Source of the DNA: Flavobacterium sp.
Lineage (GTDB): Bacteria > Bacteroidota > Bacteroidia > Flavobacteriales > Flavobacteriaceae
DNA: 9,230 nt
Assembly (NCBI GenBank): GCA_015478765.1
Contig: JADMKR010000262.1
Span: forward strand, 1-9,230
Direction of reading: 5' to 3'
A program made the translations under genes and the position numbers. This document shows, one piece after another, positions 1 to 7,091 of this stretch (position 1 is the first letter of the stretch; the number at the start of each line of letters is the position of its first letter). The notes under the pieces are model-generated. The model did not search any database. It was not told the origin of the DNA and saw only the letters and a list, made by a program, of their open reading frames with translations.

Positions 1-60
1 ACCCGAGCATGACGGTTCAAACTCGGATGGAAATGGTTGTGGCGAGGGGCACGCCGGGAA

Positions 61-116
61 GGAATGAGGAGTTAGGAGTTAGGGGTTAGGAATCAGGGGT
101 TAGGAATGAGGAGTTA
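61..116 (+). repeat. Eight tandem 7-bp purine-rich repeats
   Basis: Counting in sevens from base 61 gives eight uninterrupted units: GGAATGA, GGAGTTA, GGAGTTA, GGGGTTA, GGAATCA, GGGGTTA, GGAATGA, GGAGTTA. The consensus is GGRRTTA. A 14-bp pair (GGAATGA then GGAGTTA) occurs at both ends, and a GGGGTTA-GGAATSA pair repeats in the middle, so the array may have grown by dimers. It stops just before the upstream region of the secreted-protein gene. The plus strand is G-rich with GG or GGGG in every unit. I recall similar degenerate short repeats between genes in Bacteroidota, but cannot check that here. Confidence 0.85.
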
Positions 117-121
117 TGATA

Positions 122-129
122 TGATTTTG
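122..129 (+). promoter_or_regulatory. Possible -7 promoter element for the small secreted protein gene
   Basis: TGATTTTG matches the Bacteroidota -7 consensus TAnnTTTG at all fixed positions but the second. It lies 43 bp before the chosen start codon, which gives a leader of ordinary length. The region where a -33 element would lie falls inside the heptamer repeats, and no clear TTTG is seen there. Weak evidence. Confidence 0.3.
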
Positions 130-172
130 TTCGTGCAACTTCCACTGAATTGAAATGGTTTATATTCGTGAG

Positions 173-757
173 ATGGATAACCTAAAAATAGTTCTTCTTG
201 CATTTTGCCTGATGACCGGTAAAAGTATTTTTGCCCAGCAGCAGGATTCGATCGTTTACTTAGATGAAGTTCGGGTGGCAACATTTCAGCAATTAAAGGA
301 AAAACTACCCCGAACTTCTACGGTGGGCTTTTATGAAAATGAGAAATTGGTCAGTTTGGTCAAGGAAATTCCCGCTGGCGAGATAGCAGCAATAACGTTT
401 TTTCTACAGACGAAACACCATGACAAAGCCGAGCATGAACTCCGATTATTGATTTATGAAAAAGATGTTGATGGGAAACCTGGAACGTCACTAATACCCG
501 CTAACCTTCATTTCAAAATTAGTGGCAATTCGAAAGGTCAGATTACGGTAGATCTGGAAGATCTGCACATTAAACCACGAAGCGAATTTTTTGTAGGCTT
601 TGAAACTATTAAATTGAGTGGTGGAATATTTATGGCCGATTTACAGAAGGATAAGAACGCGATTTCATATGGGCAAAAAGCAGCATCGGACTGGATTATG
701 CTTATTAGGCGCGACCCAATGGAGATACGAATGATTATAACGAGTACTTCACAGTGA
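173..757 (+). CDS. Small secreted beta-sandwich-like protein of unknown function
   Basis: This is a 194-residue protein from the ATG at 173. An in-frame ATG at 155 would add six residues (MVYIRE), but starting at 173 gives a normal signal peptide: charged N-terminus, hydrophobic LLAFCLM core and an IFAQ end, with cleavage likely after residue 22. The mature part has no Cys and alternates hydrophobic and polar residues, as in beta strands. Phrases such as LLIYEKDVDGKPGTSLIP, then VDLEDLHI and EFFVGFE, resemble a domain I recall at the C-end of some Bacteroidota proteins that begin with a carboxypeptidase-like regulatory domain. Here it stands alone. It is probably periplasmic or secreted; no catalytic motif is visible. 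It ends with two consecutive TGA codons and faces the minus-strand operon across a shared terminator. Its function is unknown and no partner is evident. Confidence 0.8.
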   Translation: MDNLKIVLLAFCLMTGKSIFAQQQDSIVYLDEVRVATFQQLKEKLPRTSTVGFYENEKLVSLVKEIPAGEIAAITFFLQTKHHDKAEHELRLLIYEKDVDGKPGTSLIPANLHFKISGNSKGQITVDLEDLHIKPRSEFFVGFETIKLSGGIFMADLQKDKNAISYGQKAASDWIMLIRRDPMEIRMIITSTSQ

Positions 758-876
758 TGAGTTAGAAATGCAGGATCAGGTGTAGAACATTCTCTTAACC
801 GTCAATTAAAAGCGATTTAAGAAGCGTTTAGGTAATCGCGGCCATAGAGGTAGGCGAGGGCCGAGTTATTAAAGCA

Positions 877-905
877 AAAAGCCTGAAGGGTCACTTCAGG
901 CTTTT
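877..905. terminator. Bidirectional rho-independent terminator
   Basis: A perfect 12-bp inverted repeat (AAAAGCCTGAAG at 877-888, CTTCAGGCTTTT at 894-905) surrounds a 5-nt loop. The A/T tails give a U-tract in either direction. It lies between convergent genes, 119 bp after the stop of the plus-strand secreted-protein gene and 18 bp beyond the stop of the DUF5689-type lipoprotein gene on the minus strand, so it can end both transcripts. Confidence 0.92.
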
Positions 906-923
906 CAACTATATGTTATGAAT

Positions 924-2348
924 TTATTCAATAACGAAATTGTCAAGATGTAAATCGTATGCTGAAACGCTTCCGATTTTCAGTGCAAAAAAGTTATTGG
1001 CAACGTTAGTTACGTTAAGATCGGTGATTCCAGCCAAATCAAGTGTAATCTTAACCCACTCGCCATTGGTATTGATCGTTCCTGTGTATTGATTATTAGC
1101 AGCGGGTGATACCGTTTTATTTCCGGTTACGTCCTGCAGGTTGAATGGATAGTATGAACCATCATTCTTATACAAGTTGATCGAAATACTTTTTGCCGAT
1201 GTACCTTTTACCCAAAAAGTGATTTGTGAGTAGGTTGCCGGAAGTCCGCTATGTGCCAACGTGGTGAATACAAAATCATTTGCGGCGTTCGACGGCGTTG
1301 CAATATGCATAGACGCTCCGCCTTGTACGCCCGTGCCGGCGCTTTGATTTGCGTATGCTTTAATACCGAAACTATTCAGGCTTGCAATAAATGCAGGATA
1401 GTTTTCGAAATCGCCGCTAGGGAAAACAAACAGAGCACCAGGTCCTGGATTTTCAGGTCCTTCCGGATCTTCCGGATCTTCTGGCTCCTGATCTGCCAAT
1501 CGTGGCTCGGTAAGTTTAATATCGGATGCAATTCGAGCTACGAACTGGAAATCGCTGTTGAATTTTGTCAGTATACCGCGAACTTTTCCGCTTTTGTTTG
1601 GAATGATGTCACCTGCGTAGGTTGCAAATGATCCAGTTCGGAAGATGACGGTATTCCCATTGGCATCAGTTAACAAATGATTGGTTGCACCACCTAAGAC
1701 ATTTGTTGGATCGTAATATGGCTTACCAACTGCGGCGCTCACGAATTCAACATTGTCAAATTCGATTAATTTGTTGATGTGCGAATTGTTAATTTGACCA
1801 ATCGTCAAGTGCTGAACAAGTTCCTCTTCACTTTTGTATTCACATGTTTTGAACATGATTTCGCTCAAATCACCCTCGGCAATACGGCCTACTGATTGTG
1901 CTCCGGTCGATGGGTTTGTATAAAGCTGACCAACTGCCAATGAACTGTGAACGATTTGGATATGCAAATCATCCATGCGTACAAGAACTTTCCGGCCTAC
2001 CTCGAAACCTTTCGTATAGGTGTTGTAAACATCGACGGCAATGCTGAACGCACGTGATCCGTCGGCTGTTTGTAAAGAAATGGTTTTGAAAAAGTTACCA
2101 CCCGCATCAGAAGACACTATATAAGCTTCTACATAATCGCTGTCGGCTCCTTCCTCATATTCAGCAGCTCCCGCAGTAGCCACGGCATATACATCGGCAA
2201 CCGAAGTGTTTGCCTGAAGTCCAACCGATTCATCTTCGCAGATGTCGATTCCCTCGGGTGTGTCATAATCGTCGCTGTTTGAACATCCGCCGATAAATCC
2301 GGCCAATGCCAAGGCAAACAGGCCTGTTTTTACAAAATTTGTTTTCAT
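924..2348 (-). CDS. DUF5689-type surface lipoprotein with a C-terminal beta-sandwich domain
   Basis: This is the last gene of the minus-strand operon, 474 residues from the ATG at 2348. The frame can be read from a TTG at 2357, but the ATG start gives a clean lipoprotein signal ending FIGG-C, with Cys22 as the lipid site. The following SNSDD is acidic, as in the Bacteroidota surface-export signal, so the protein is probably on the outer face of the outer membrane. Residues about 40-280 resemble DUF5689, which I recall as OB-fold-like and common in proteins encoded next to TonB receptors. Residues 286-304 form a Pro/Glu/Asp linker with EDP repeats. Residues about 305-474 look like a jelly-roll carbohydrate-binding or choice-of-anchor type domain, ending LHLDNFVIE. 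I infer a substrate-binding role alongside the receptor. The ligand is unknown and the domain names come from memory of sequence patterns. Confidence 0.85.
   Translation of the reverse strand: MKTNFVKTGLFALALAGFIGGCSNSDDYDTPEGIDICEDESVGLQANTSVADVYAVATAGAAEYEEGADSDYVEAYIVSSDAGGNFFKTISLQTADGSRAFSIAVDVYNTYTKGFEVGRKVLVRMDDLHIQIVHSSLAVGQLYTNPSTGAQSVGRIAEGDLSEIMFKTCEYKSEEELVQHLTIGQINNSHINKLIEFDNVEFVSAAVGKPYYDPTNVLGGATNHLLTDANGNTVIFRTGSFATYAGDIIPNKSGKVRGILTKFNSDFQFVARIASDIKLTEPRLADQEPEDPEDPEGPENPGPGALFVFPSGDFENYPAFIASLNSFGIKAYANQSAGTGVQGGASMHIATPSNAANDFVFTTLAHSGLPATYSQITFWVKGTSAKSISINLYKNDGSYYPFNLQDVTGNKTVSPAANNQYTGTINTNGEWVKITLDLAGITDLNVTNVANNFFALKIGSVSAYDLHLDNFVIE
1443..1487 (-). repeat. Degenerate 9-bp repeats encoding the Pro/Glu linker
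   Basis: Five consecutive nonamers lie within the DUF5689-type gene. Two are identical (TTCCGGATC on the plus strand, at 1461-1469 and 1470-1478) and their neighbours are degenerate. They encode the EDP/EGP-type linker between the two domains. A 9-bp unit keeps the reading frame, so copy number could change between strains without breaking the gene. Confidence 0.7.
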
Positions 2349-2358
2349 ATAGCGCAAT

Positions 2359-2973
2359 TTAATTATTTTCTGAATAGACTGTTACGTTATCGACCTGGAA
2401 ACCGGCGGTAAGCGTTGAGCCGTTACCTACACCTTTGAACGCAACGTGGAAAGGGCCTTCGATGTTGGAAAGGTCGATAGGACCTGAATTAACAAATTCG
2501 TACCAGTCAATATCCTGTGTTACCAAAGTAGCATCGGTCAACTCTGACCAGGTGGCGGCTGTTACATCGCCGTCAAAATCGGTCGAGATGAAAACCTGGA
2601 ATGTGTTTGCAGCATTGTTCCAGTGATGCTGGGCGGTTTGGAAAACCAGTCTTTTACCAACGTTTGAATCAAGTGCGATTTCAGGCGAAACCAACCAGCC
2701 GATATTTGACGCGTCAGAAGAACCAAAAGTGGTAAATTCAGCGTAACCATTTCCGCTAAAGGTCTTTCCGATCCATTTTACATTCCCGGCCTGACTGACG
2801 TTTGTCCAGTTTTCAAGTTCCAAAACCTGATTGTTTACAACGGTTTGGAATGATTCGGAGTAAATAGGTGACTGCAACGGCGGAGTGATGAAGTCATCGT
2901 CACTTACGCAACTTGTCAGCGCCAACGACGCAATGCAAGATAGAAGTGAATATTTTAAAATTGAATGTTTCAT
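2359..2973 (-). CDS. Small choice-of-anchor-J-like lipoprotein
   Basis: This is a 204-residue protein with a lipoprotein signal whose lipobox is LTSC (Cys22). The next residues, VSDDD, fit surface export in Bacteroidota. The mature part begins IYSESFQTVVNNQVLELENWTN, continues with GNGYAEFTTFG and a GWLVSPEI segment, and ends GFQVDNVTVYSE. This pattern is typical of the choice-of-anchor J or DUF5017-like beta-sandwich family, in which an early SESF motif and a late DNV motif bracket the fold. It lies 12 bp after the receptor stop and 10 bp before the next lipoprotein start, so it is the middle gene of the operon. No enzyme motif is seen. I infer that it helps the receptor bind its ligand, in the place where SusD or SusE would sit in a glycan locus. 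The ligand is unknown. Confidence 0.83.
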   Translation of the reverse strand: MKHSILKYSLLSCIASLALTSCVSDDDFITPPLQSPIYSESFQTVVNNQVLELENWTNVSQAGNVKWIGKTFSGNGYAEFTTFGSSDASNIGWLVSPEIALDSNVGKRLVFQTAQHHWNNAANTFQVFISTDFDGDVTAATWSELTDATLVTQDIDWYEFVNSGPIDLSNIEGPFHVAFKGVGNGSTLTAGFQVDNVTVYSENN

Positions 2974-2985
2974 TATTTCTTTTTC

Positions 2986-5799
2986 TTAGAAGTTTACATA
3001 AAGGTTAACGAAGAACGTACGACCGTATCCGTAGAAGTATTTTGGTCCGAAAGAACGGTATCCGCCGGCATCCAAACCTGCGTGATCCTGATTTACTTCT
3101 GAATAGTTGGCATTTCGACCCTGCTCGAATCCACCGGTTTTGTATTCAATATCGAAAACGTTGTTGATGCTCGCAAAGAAACCGAATGTCTTACCATCGA
3201 TTCTCCACGACTTACCACCTACCAAATTTACTAAAGTAACCGGGTCGAATTTCTCCTGTTTCAGATATTTTCTTGAATCTTCTTCAGAGATACCCTCTAA
3301 TGAAAGTCCGTATGGATTATTTTCATCATTAAAGAAGTAGTCTGTTCGCATTAACGAAGAAATATCAAGGTAATTGTTTGCCAGGTAGTTTGCATTGGCA
3401 CCAATCCACCAGAATTTCGGCGCGCGGTATTCCAAACCTAGTGAATATGCCTGCTGCGGCATTCCCGGTTGCTTGTAATTTTTCATTGAAGAAGATCCGT
3501 AATCGATTACCTCCCTGCGGTTGTCAATGTTCAATGACACGTTCGGATTGTTGTCATAGGTATATTGCCCGTAAGCTGCAGCACCGATGGCTTTGATTGT
3601 TGATGTAATTTGGTATTCGATACCAACTTCTACACCCATGTTTTTCTTGTCAAGATCTTTAACGATTTCGGCAACGAACATGTTTGGCGAACTCTCGTTA
3701 CTCGAAGTTCCAGGAAGAGGCGCCAAATCAAGTCCTTCGGCGAAGAAGAAACCTATTTCGGTTGCATCCTGAATCTTTGAGAAGTAGGCAGTTGCCCGTG
3801 CTTTTAATTTTGGACCTCTGAAGATGTAGCTTGCGTCAACGCTTGAAATCTTTTCACTTTGGATGTCGCGGGTGATGGCATTGTTCAAACGGGCGTTTGG
3901 AAACGTATTGCGCATTGTTGGCGCCTTTGTCATATAAGCAGCATTTGCATCGAAGAAGTGACGTCCTGTAATTTTGTAAGTCATTCCACCTTTAAAACCG
4001 AAATTTTCAAATACTATTTTTTCACCTTTTCCGAATGAAGTAGTTGGGTACACACCATTTTGGTACAGTCCTTCACGTTGATATTGTGAACGTGAGTATG
4101 ATTGTGCCAGGTAGAAATCAACTTTGTCGTATGTGAATTTAAACTGTGTGAACGCATCGATAACATCGGCGTGCAAATAGTAGTTATAACCATATTTGTC
4201 ACCTTCTCTTACGACTCTGTTTGGATTGCGAAGGTCAGATTGTTGCTGGCTTCCGATGAAAAACTGATCGATGTCAACAAAATATTCGCCACCTAAAAGG
4301 TCAAGTACATTCTGGAAGTTGTGTGAGCGCAGTTTTCTATAGGAAACGCCGCTGTTGAATAGAATCTTATCCGATAACTGTGAAGTCAGATTAGAATTTG
4401 CCGTGAACAATTTATCATCTGTCCGGTCTTCATAAAGCAGGTAAATACTTCGTCCTTGCTCAATGTTATTTGCGTTTGCGCGATACATGGCAGCCCAGTC
4501 AATTTGACGCTCGGTCAGGAAGTTGGCGTTTGCAGCGGCTTCGTAATTCGGTGTGTGTACCGGGATATCGTTAATTCTGGTGTGTAAGGTAGTATAGTAA
4601 CTAGGAAGATTCCTGTAGTATGTAGGATCCGGATTATCGGCTTTGAAGAAATCAAGTCGGCTATTTCCGATCGACCCTAATTGGTAAGCAATACTGGTGT
4701 TCAGGTTAGTATTGTCGTTTATTCTCCAGTAGTGAGTTAAAATAGTAAGAGGCTCTTCAACATCTTTATCTCTTGAATTACGCTTGCGGCCATCTTGCCA
4801 TCCCCAGTATGAATTGTACCGAATTCCGGCAATATCATTTATCTCCTGAGTATTGGGAGAGTTTTTACCACGGCTGTTTTCAGCGTAGATCGAGGTTAAG
4901 TTCAATGAGTGGTTGTCGTTGAATTTTTTCTCGACGCTGGCCATCACCGAATTTGCACTGTAATCAGTTCCTTCGAAGTGACCTTCTACGGCCCATCTTC
5001 TTGAAGCAGAAATCACAAATGCCCAACCATCTTTATTCATTCCGGAAGCGTGGGTTCCCATCATTCTCCAGTTGTAATTTGTATTGGTGCTTGAAAATGA
5101 AATTCGTGATCCCGGACGATAGATCGACGCCCTTGTATTGATTTCCTGTGTTCCGAGAATTCCTCCGAAAGTGTAATCAGATGGACCAGAACCCATTGTG
5201 AATTCCTGATTTCTCGTAGCGTCATTCAAACCACCCCAGTTACCCCACTGTGGCCGACCGTCGTATATTTTGTTCATGGTGACACCGTTTATCATGGTTC
5301 GGCCATACTCATTGTCCAATCCGCGGATCCTGAATCGCGCCTGACCAAAGTTGAACGCCGCCGCTTGATTGAAAGCATCACGTGTTGCCTGAAGCAGTCC
5401 GGCAGTACTCTCAGAACCACTATTGTCGTCTCCAAGATCACTCTCGGTTATAGTAACCAAGCTAAGTTGTTGCTCACTTGTAATGTCTTCTTCCATTACC
5501 ACTACGCCTAAATCGACAATTCGTCCTTCAACTACTTCAACTGGAAGTATTTGATCGCGGAAACCGGCGCTTCTGATTTGGATTAGTTGCGAACCTACCG
5601 GTAAGTTGTCAAATACAAACTTACCACCGGAATTCGTCATTGCAGTGAAATTTGTGTTCTGAACCGTTACAACCACGTTTGCCATCGGGCGTTGTGATTT
5701 AGAATCCACTACCTGTCCACTTATTCCGGACGGCAGCGTTTGTGCAAAACCAATAAGTACCTGCATGATTAACAGTGTACTAAGAAAAAATTTTTTCAT
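2986..5799 (-). CDS. TonB-dependent outer-membrane receptor with CarboxypepD_reg-like domain
   Basis: This 937-residue protein is the first gene of the minus-strand operon. The signal peptide MKKFFLSTLLIMQVLIGFAQ ends at residue 20. Residues about 24-105 form a carboxypeptidase-regulatory-like beta-sandwich (GISGQVVDSKSQRPMANV, then GGKFVFDNLPVG). Residues about 115-225 form the plug, with RFRIRGLDNEYGRTMINGV. The rest is a 22-stranded-type barrel rich in Tyr, Asn and alternating strands, ending NLYVNF with the terminal Phe expected of outer-membrane barrels. It should import a bulky ligand using TonB/ExbBD energy. There is no STN domain and no adjacent SusD gene, so it is not a standard SusC pair. 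No obvious TonB box can be picked out by eye. Transcription probably starts from the TACATTTG box at 5847-5854. The substrate is not readable from the sequence; the context suggests a phosphoester or nucleic-acid product. Confidence 0.93.
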   Translation of the reverse strand: MKKFFLSTLLIMQVLIGFAQTLPSGISGQVVDSKSQRPMANVVVTVQNTNFTAMTNSGGKFVFDNLPVGSQLIQIRSAGFRDQILPVEVVEGRIVDLGVVVMEEDITSEQQLSLVTITESDLGDDNSGSESTAGLLQATRDAFNQAAAFNFGQARFRIRGLDNEYGRTMINGVTMNKIYDGRPQWGNWGGLNDATRNQEFTMGSGPSDYTFGGILGTQEINTRASIYRPGSRISFSSTNTNYNWRMMGTHASGMNKDGWAFVISASRRWAVEGHFEGTDYSANSVMASVEKKFNDNHSLNLTSIYAENSRGKNSPNTQEINDIAGIRYNSYWGWQDGRKRNSRDKDVEEPLTILTHYWRINDNTNLNTSIAYQLGSIGNSRLDFFKADNPDPTYYRNLPSYYTTLHTRINDIPVHTPNYEAAANANFLTERQIDWAAMYRANANNIEQGRSIYLLYEDRTDDKLFTANSNLTSQLSDKILFNSGVSYRKLRSHNFQNVLDLLGGEYFVDIDQFFIGSQQQSDLRNPNRVVREGDKYGYNYYLHADVIDAFTQFKFTYDKVDFYLAQSYSRSQYQREGLYQNGVYPTTSFGKGEKIVFENFGFKGGMTYKITGRHFFDANAAYMTKAPTMRNTFPNARLNNAITRDIQSEKISSVDASYIFRGPKLKARATAYFSKIQDATEIGFFFAEGLDLAPLPGTSSNESSPNMFVAEIVKDLDKKNMGVEVGIEYQITSTIKAIGAAAYGQYTYDNNPNVSLNIDNRREVIDYGSSSMKNYKQPGMPQQAYSLGLEYRAPKFWWIGANANYLANNYLDISSLMRTDYFFNDENNPYGLSLEGISEEDSRKYLKQEKFDPVTLVNLVGGKSWRIDGKTFGFFASINNVFDIEYKTGGFEQGRNANYSEVNQDHAGLDAGGYRSFGPKYFYGYGRTFFVNLYVNF

Positions 5800-5846
5800 A
5801 AATAATTTAAATTAATTTCTCTCTCGACCTCAAAACTTAAAGCGTG

Positions 5847-5854
5847 CAAATGTA
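5847..5854 (-). promoter_or_regulatory. -7 promoter element of the receptor operon
   Basis: Read on the minus strand this is TACATTTG, an exact match to the Bacteroidota TAnnTTTG element. It is 48 bp before the receptor start codon, giving a leader of about 40 nt. A matching -33 TTTG at the usual spacing is not evident; the space where it would lie overlaps the opposite promoter. Confidence 0.6.
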
Positions 5855-5862
5855 CATCATTT

Positions 5863-5874
5863 AATAATATTATT
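5863..5874. promoter_or_regulatory. AT-only perfect palindrome between the divergent promoters
   Basis: AATAATATTATT is a perfect 12-bp palindrome lying exactly between the two opposed -7 boxes. It could be an operator or simply AT-rich spacer. Because it is all A/T, chance occurrence is not unlikely. Confidence 0.35.
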
Positions 5875-5882
5875 TACTTTTG
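5875..5882 (+). promoter_or_regulatory. -7 promoter element of the secreted nuclease gene
   Basis: TACTTTTG matches TAnnTTTG exactly. It is 48 bp before the ATG at 5931, so transcription would begin near 5888-5890, at the edge of the inverted repeat there. Its -33 region would overlap the opposing box at 5847-5854. Confidence 0.55.
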
Positions 5883-5887
5883 GCGCA

Positions 5888-5905
5888 AAGTTTGTAATCA
5901 AACTT
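5888..5905 (+). promoter_or_regulatory. Inverted repeat at the predicted transcript start of the nuclease gene
   Basis: AAGTTTG and CAAACTT are perfect 7-bp inverted repeats around a 4-nt TAAT spacer. The position, just after the -7 box, fits either an operator for a dimeric regulator or a short 5' mRNA hairpin. It is the best regulatory-site candidate in the 131-bp divergent region. Confidence 0.45.
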
Positions 5906-5930
5906 GACATTAAATTAATAAACCCCATTT

Positions 5931-7025
5931 ATGAGAATTCAGAAATTTATTGCCCTCTTTGTTGTATTATTCACATTTGGCACCGCTCAATCGCAGGAAA
6001 AAAAGTATAAAGTGCATACTGTCGCTTTCTACAACATCGAGAATCTGTTCGATACCATCAATGGCCCGCATAACGACGATGAATACACGCCACTGCGCGG
6101 TTGGACGTCAAAAAAATATCATAAAAAACTTGATTTATTAGGTCGCGTAATTCCTGAAATCGGCACTAACGACCAACAAAAAGAATCCCCGGCAATCATC
6201 GGTGTGTGTGAGGTGGAAAACCGACGCGTTCTTGAAGACCTTGTCAAAAATTACCAATTGGTCAATAAGGATTACGGAGTAATTCACTTTGATTCGCCTG
6301 ATAAACGAGGAATCGATGTAGGACTTTTATATCAGAAAAAATTCTTTAAACCCACCAGTTACATAAATGTTCCATTATACATTTATGAGAATCAGGCACA
6401 GCTCAACAAAAAGGACCTGACCGAAGAAAATACTGATGACGTAGCCGCTATCGGAAAGGACCGACGCGTTTATACCCGTGACCAACTGTTAGTCACCGGA
6501 ATGCTGGACGGTGAAGAAATACACGTTATCGTAAACCACTGGCCTTCACGATCAGGTGGCGAAAAGCGCAGCAGCCCGTACCGCGAAGCAGCAGGAAAAT
6601 TGAATCGGAAAATAATGGACTCACTGCTCAAGATCGATCCGAACGCCAAAATCATAACAATGGGTGATTTGAACGATGGCGCCTACAATAAAAGTGTAAA
6701 AGAAGGCATCGGTGCCAAACTCAAAAAGTCTGATGTAAAACCAGGCGGCATCTACAACCCCTTTGAACAAATGGCAAAAGACGGTCAGGCAACCTTGTTC
6801 TATCGTGATGCCGGTGATATCTTCGACCAGATTATGGTATCCGAAGCTTTGATCCGTCCTGATTATTCAAGCCTTAGATATTGGAAAGCCGGTATCTACA
6901 ACAAACCCTACCTAATCCAAAAATCAGGTCAGTATAAAGGCTATCCGTTGCGAAATTGGAACGGCGAACCCGGTTACAGCGATCACTTTCCCGTATATAT
7001 TTATTTAATCAAGGAAGTAAAATAG
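5931..7025 (+). CDS. Secreted endonuclease/exonuclease/phosphatase-family hydrolase
   Basis: This 364-residue protein has a signal peptide ending near FGTAQSQ (residues 1-22), so it acts in the periplasm or outside the cell. It has the metal-dependent EEP fold (DNase I, exonuclease III and phosphoesterase superfamily) with all main motifs in order: FYNIENLFD at 33-41 (metal-binding Asn/Glu), GVCEVEN at 91-97 (catalytic Glu), DKRGIDVGLLY at 124-134, VNHWPSRSGG from 201 (His203), MGDLND at 244-249 (Asp246, Asn248) and SDHFPVY from 350 (Asp351-His352). Length is normal for a single-domain secreted family member. The catalytic set looks intact, so it should cleave phosphodiesters or phosphoesters with Mg2+. 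DNA, RNA or another phosphoester cannot be told apart from the sequence. It is transcribed away from the receptor operon from a shared control region and ends in its own terminator, so it is probably a single-gene transcript. Confidence 0.92.
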   Translation: MRIQKFIALFVVLFTFGTAQSQEKKYKVHTVAFYNIENLFDTINGPHNDDEYTPLRGWTSKKYHKKLDLLGRVIPEIGTNDQQKESPAIIGVCEVENRRVLEDLVKNYQLVNKDYGVIHFDSPDKRGIDVGLLYQKKFFKPTSYINVPLYIYENQAQLNKKDLTEENTDDVAAIGKDRRVYTRDQLLVTGMLDGEEIHVIVNHWPSRSGGEKRSSPYREAAGKLNRKIMDSLLKIDPNAKIITMGDLNDGAYNKSVKEGIGAKLKKSDVKPGGIYNPFEQMAKDGQATLFYRDAGDIFDQIMVSEALIRPDYSSLRYWKAGIYNKPYLIQKSGQYKGYPLRNWNGEPGYSDHFPVYIYLIKEVK

Positions 7026-7032
7026 TAAAATC

Positions 7033-7057
7033 AGGTCGGCTTTAGCCGGCCTTTTTT
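7033..7057 (+). terminator. Rho-independent terminator of the nuclease gene
   Basis: An 8-bp stem (AGGTCGGC with GCCGGCCT, one G-U pair) with a TTTA loop is followed by a T-run ending at 7057. It begins 8 bp after the stop codon and separates the nuclease from the dioxygenase gene. Confidence 0.92.
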
Positions 7058-7068
7058 ATTGAATTCCG

Positions 7069-7076
7069 TACATTAG
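7069..7076 (+). promoter_or_regulatory. Possible -7 element for the dioxygenase gene
   Basis: TACATTAG differs from TAnnTTTG at one position. It is only 15 bp before the ATG, which would give a very short leader. A promoter is needed here because a terminator lies just upstream, but this exact site is uncertain. Confidence 0.3.
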
Positions 7077-7091
7077 ATTAAATTTTCCACT

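Noticed and set aside
2..67. Possible C-terminal end of an upstream plus-strand gene
   Set aside because: Two frames are open from the left edge (one Gly/Asn-rich ending at 65-67, another running into the repeats). Neither can be recognised and the stretch is too short to choose between them.
61..116. CRISPR array or telomere repeat
   Set aside because: Units are only 7 bp with no spacers, and the period differs from the 6-bp telomere unit; it is a simple tandem repeat.
812..839. Hairpin GCGATT/AATCGC in the gap after the secreted-protein gene
   Set aside because: The stem is only 6 bp with a large loop and no T-run; the nearby terminator at 877-905 explains transcript ending.
1251..1631. 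126-residue plus-strand frame opposite the DUF5689-type lipoprotein gene
   Set aside because: It is antisense to a well-supported gene, has a Cys/Arg-rich composition unlike a folded protein, and has no promoter or family motif.
2349..2357. TTG start adding three residues to the DUF5689-type lipoprotein
   Set aside because: The ATG at 2348 gives a standard lipoprotein signal and a 10-bp gap from the preceding gene; the TTG adds nothing and would almost touch the previous stop.
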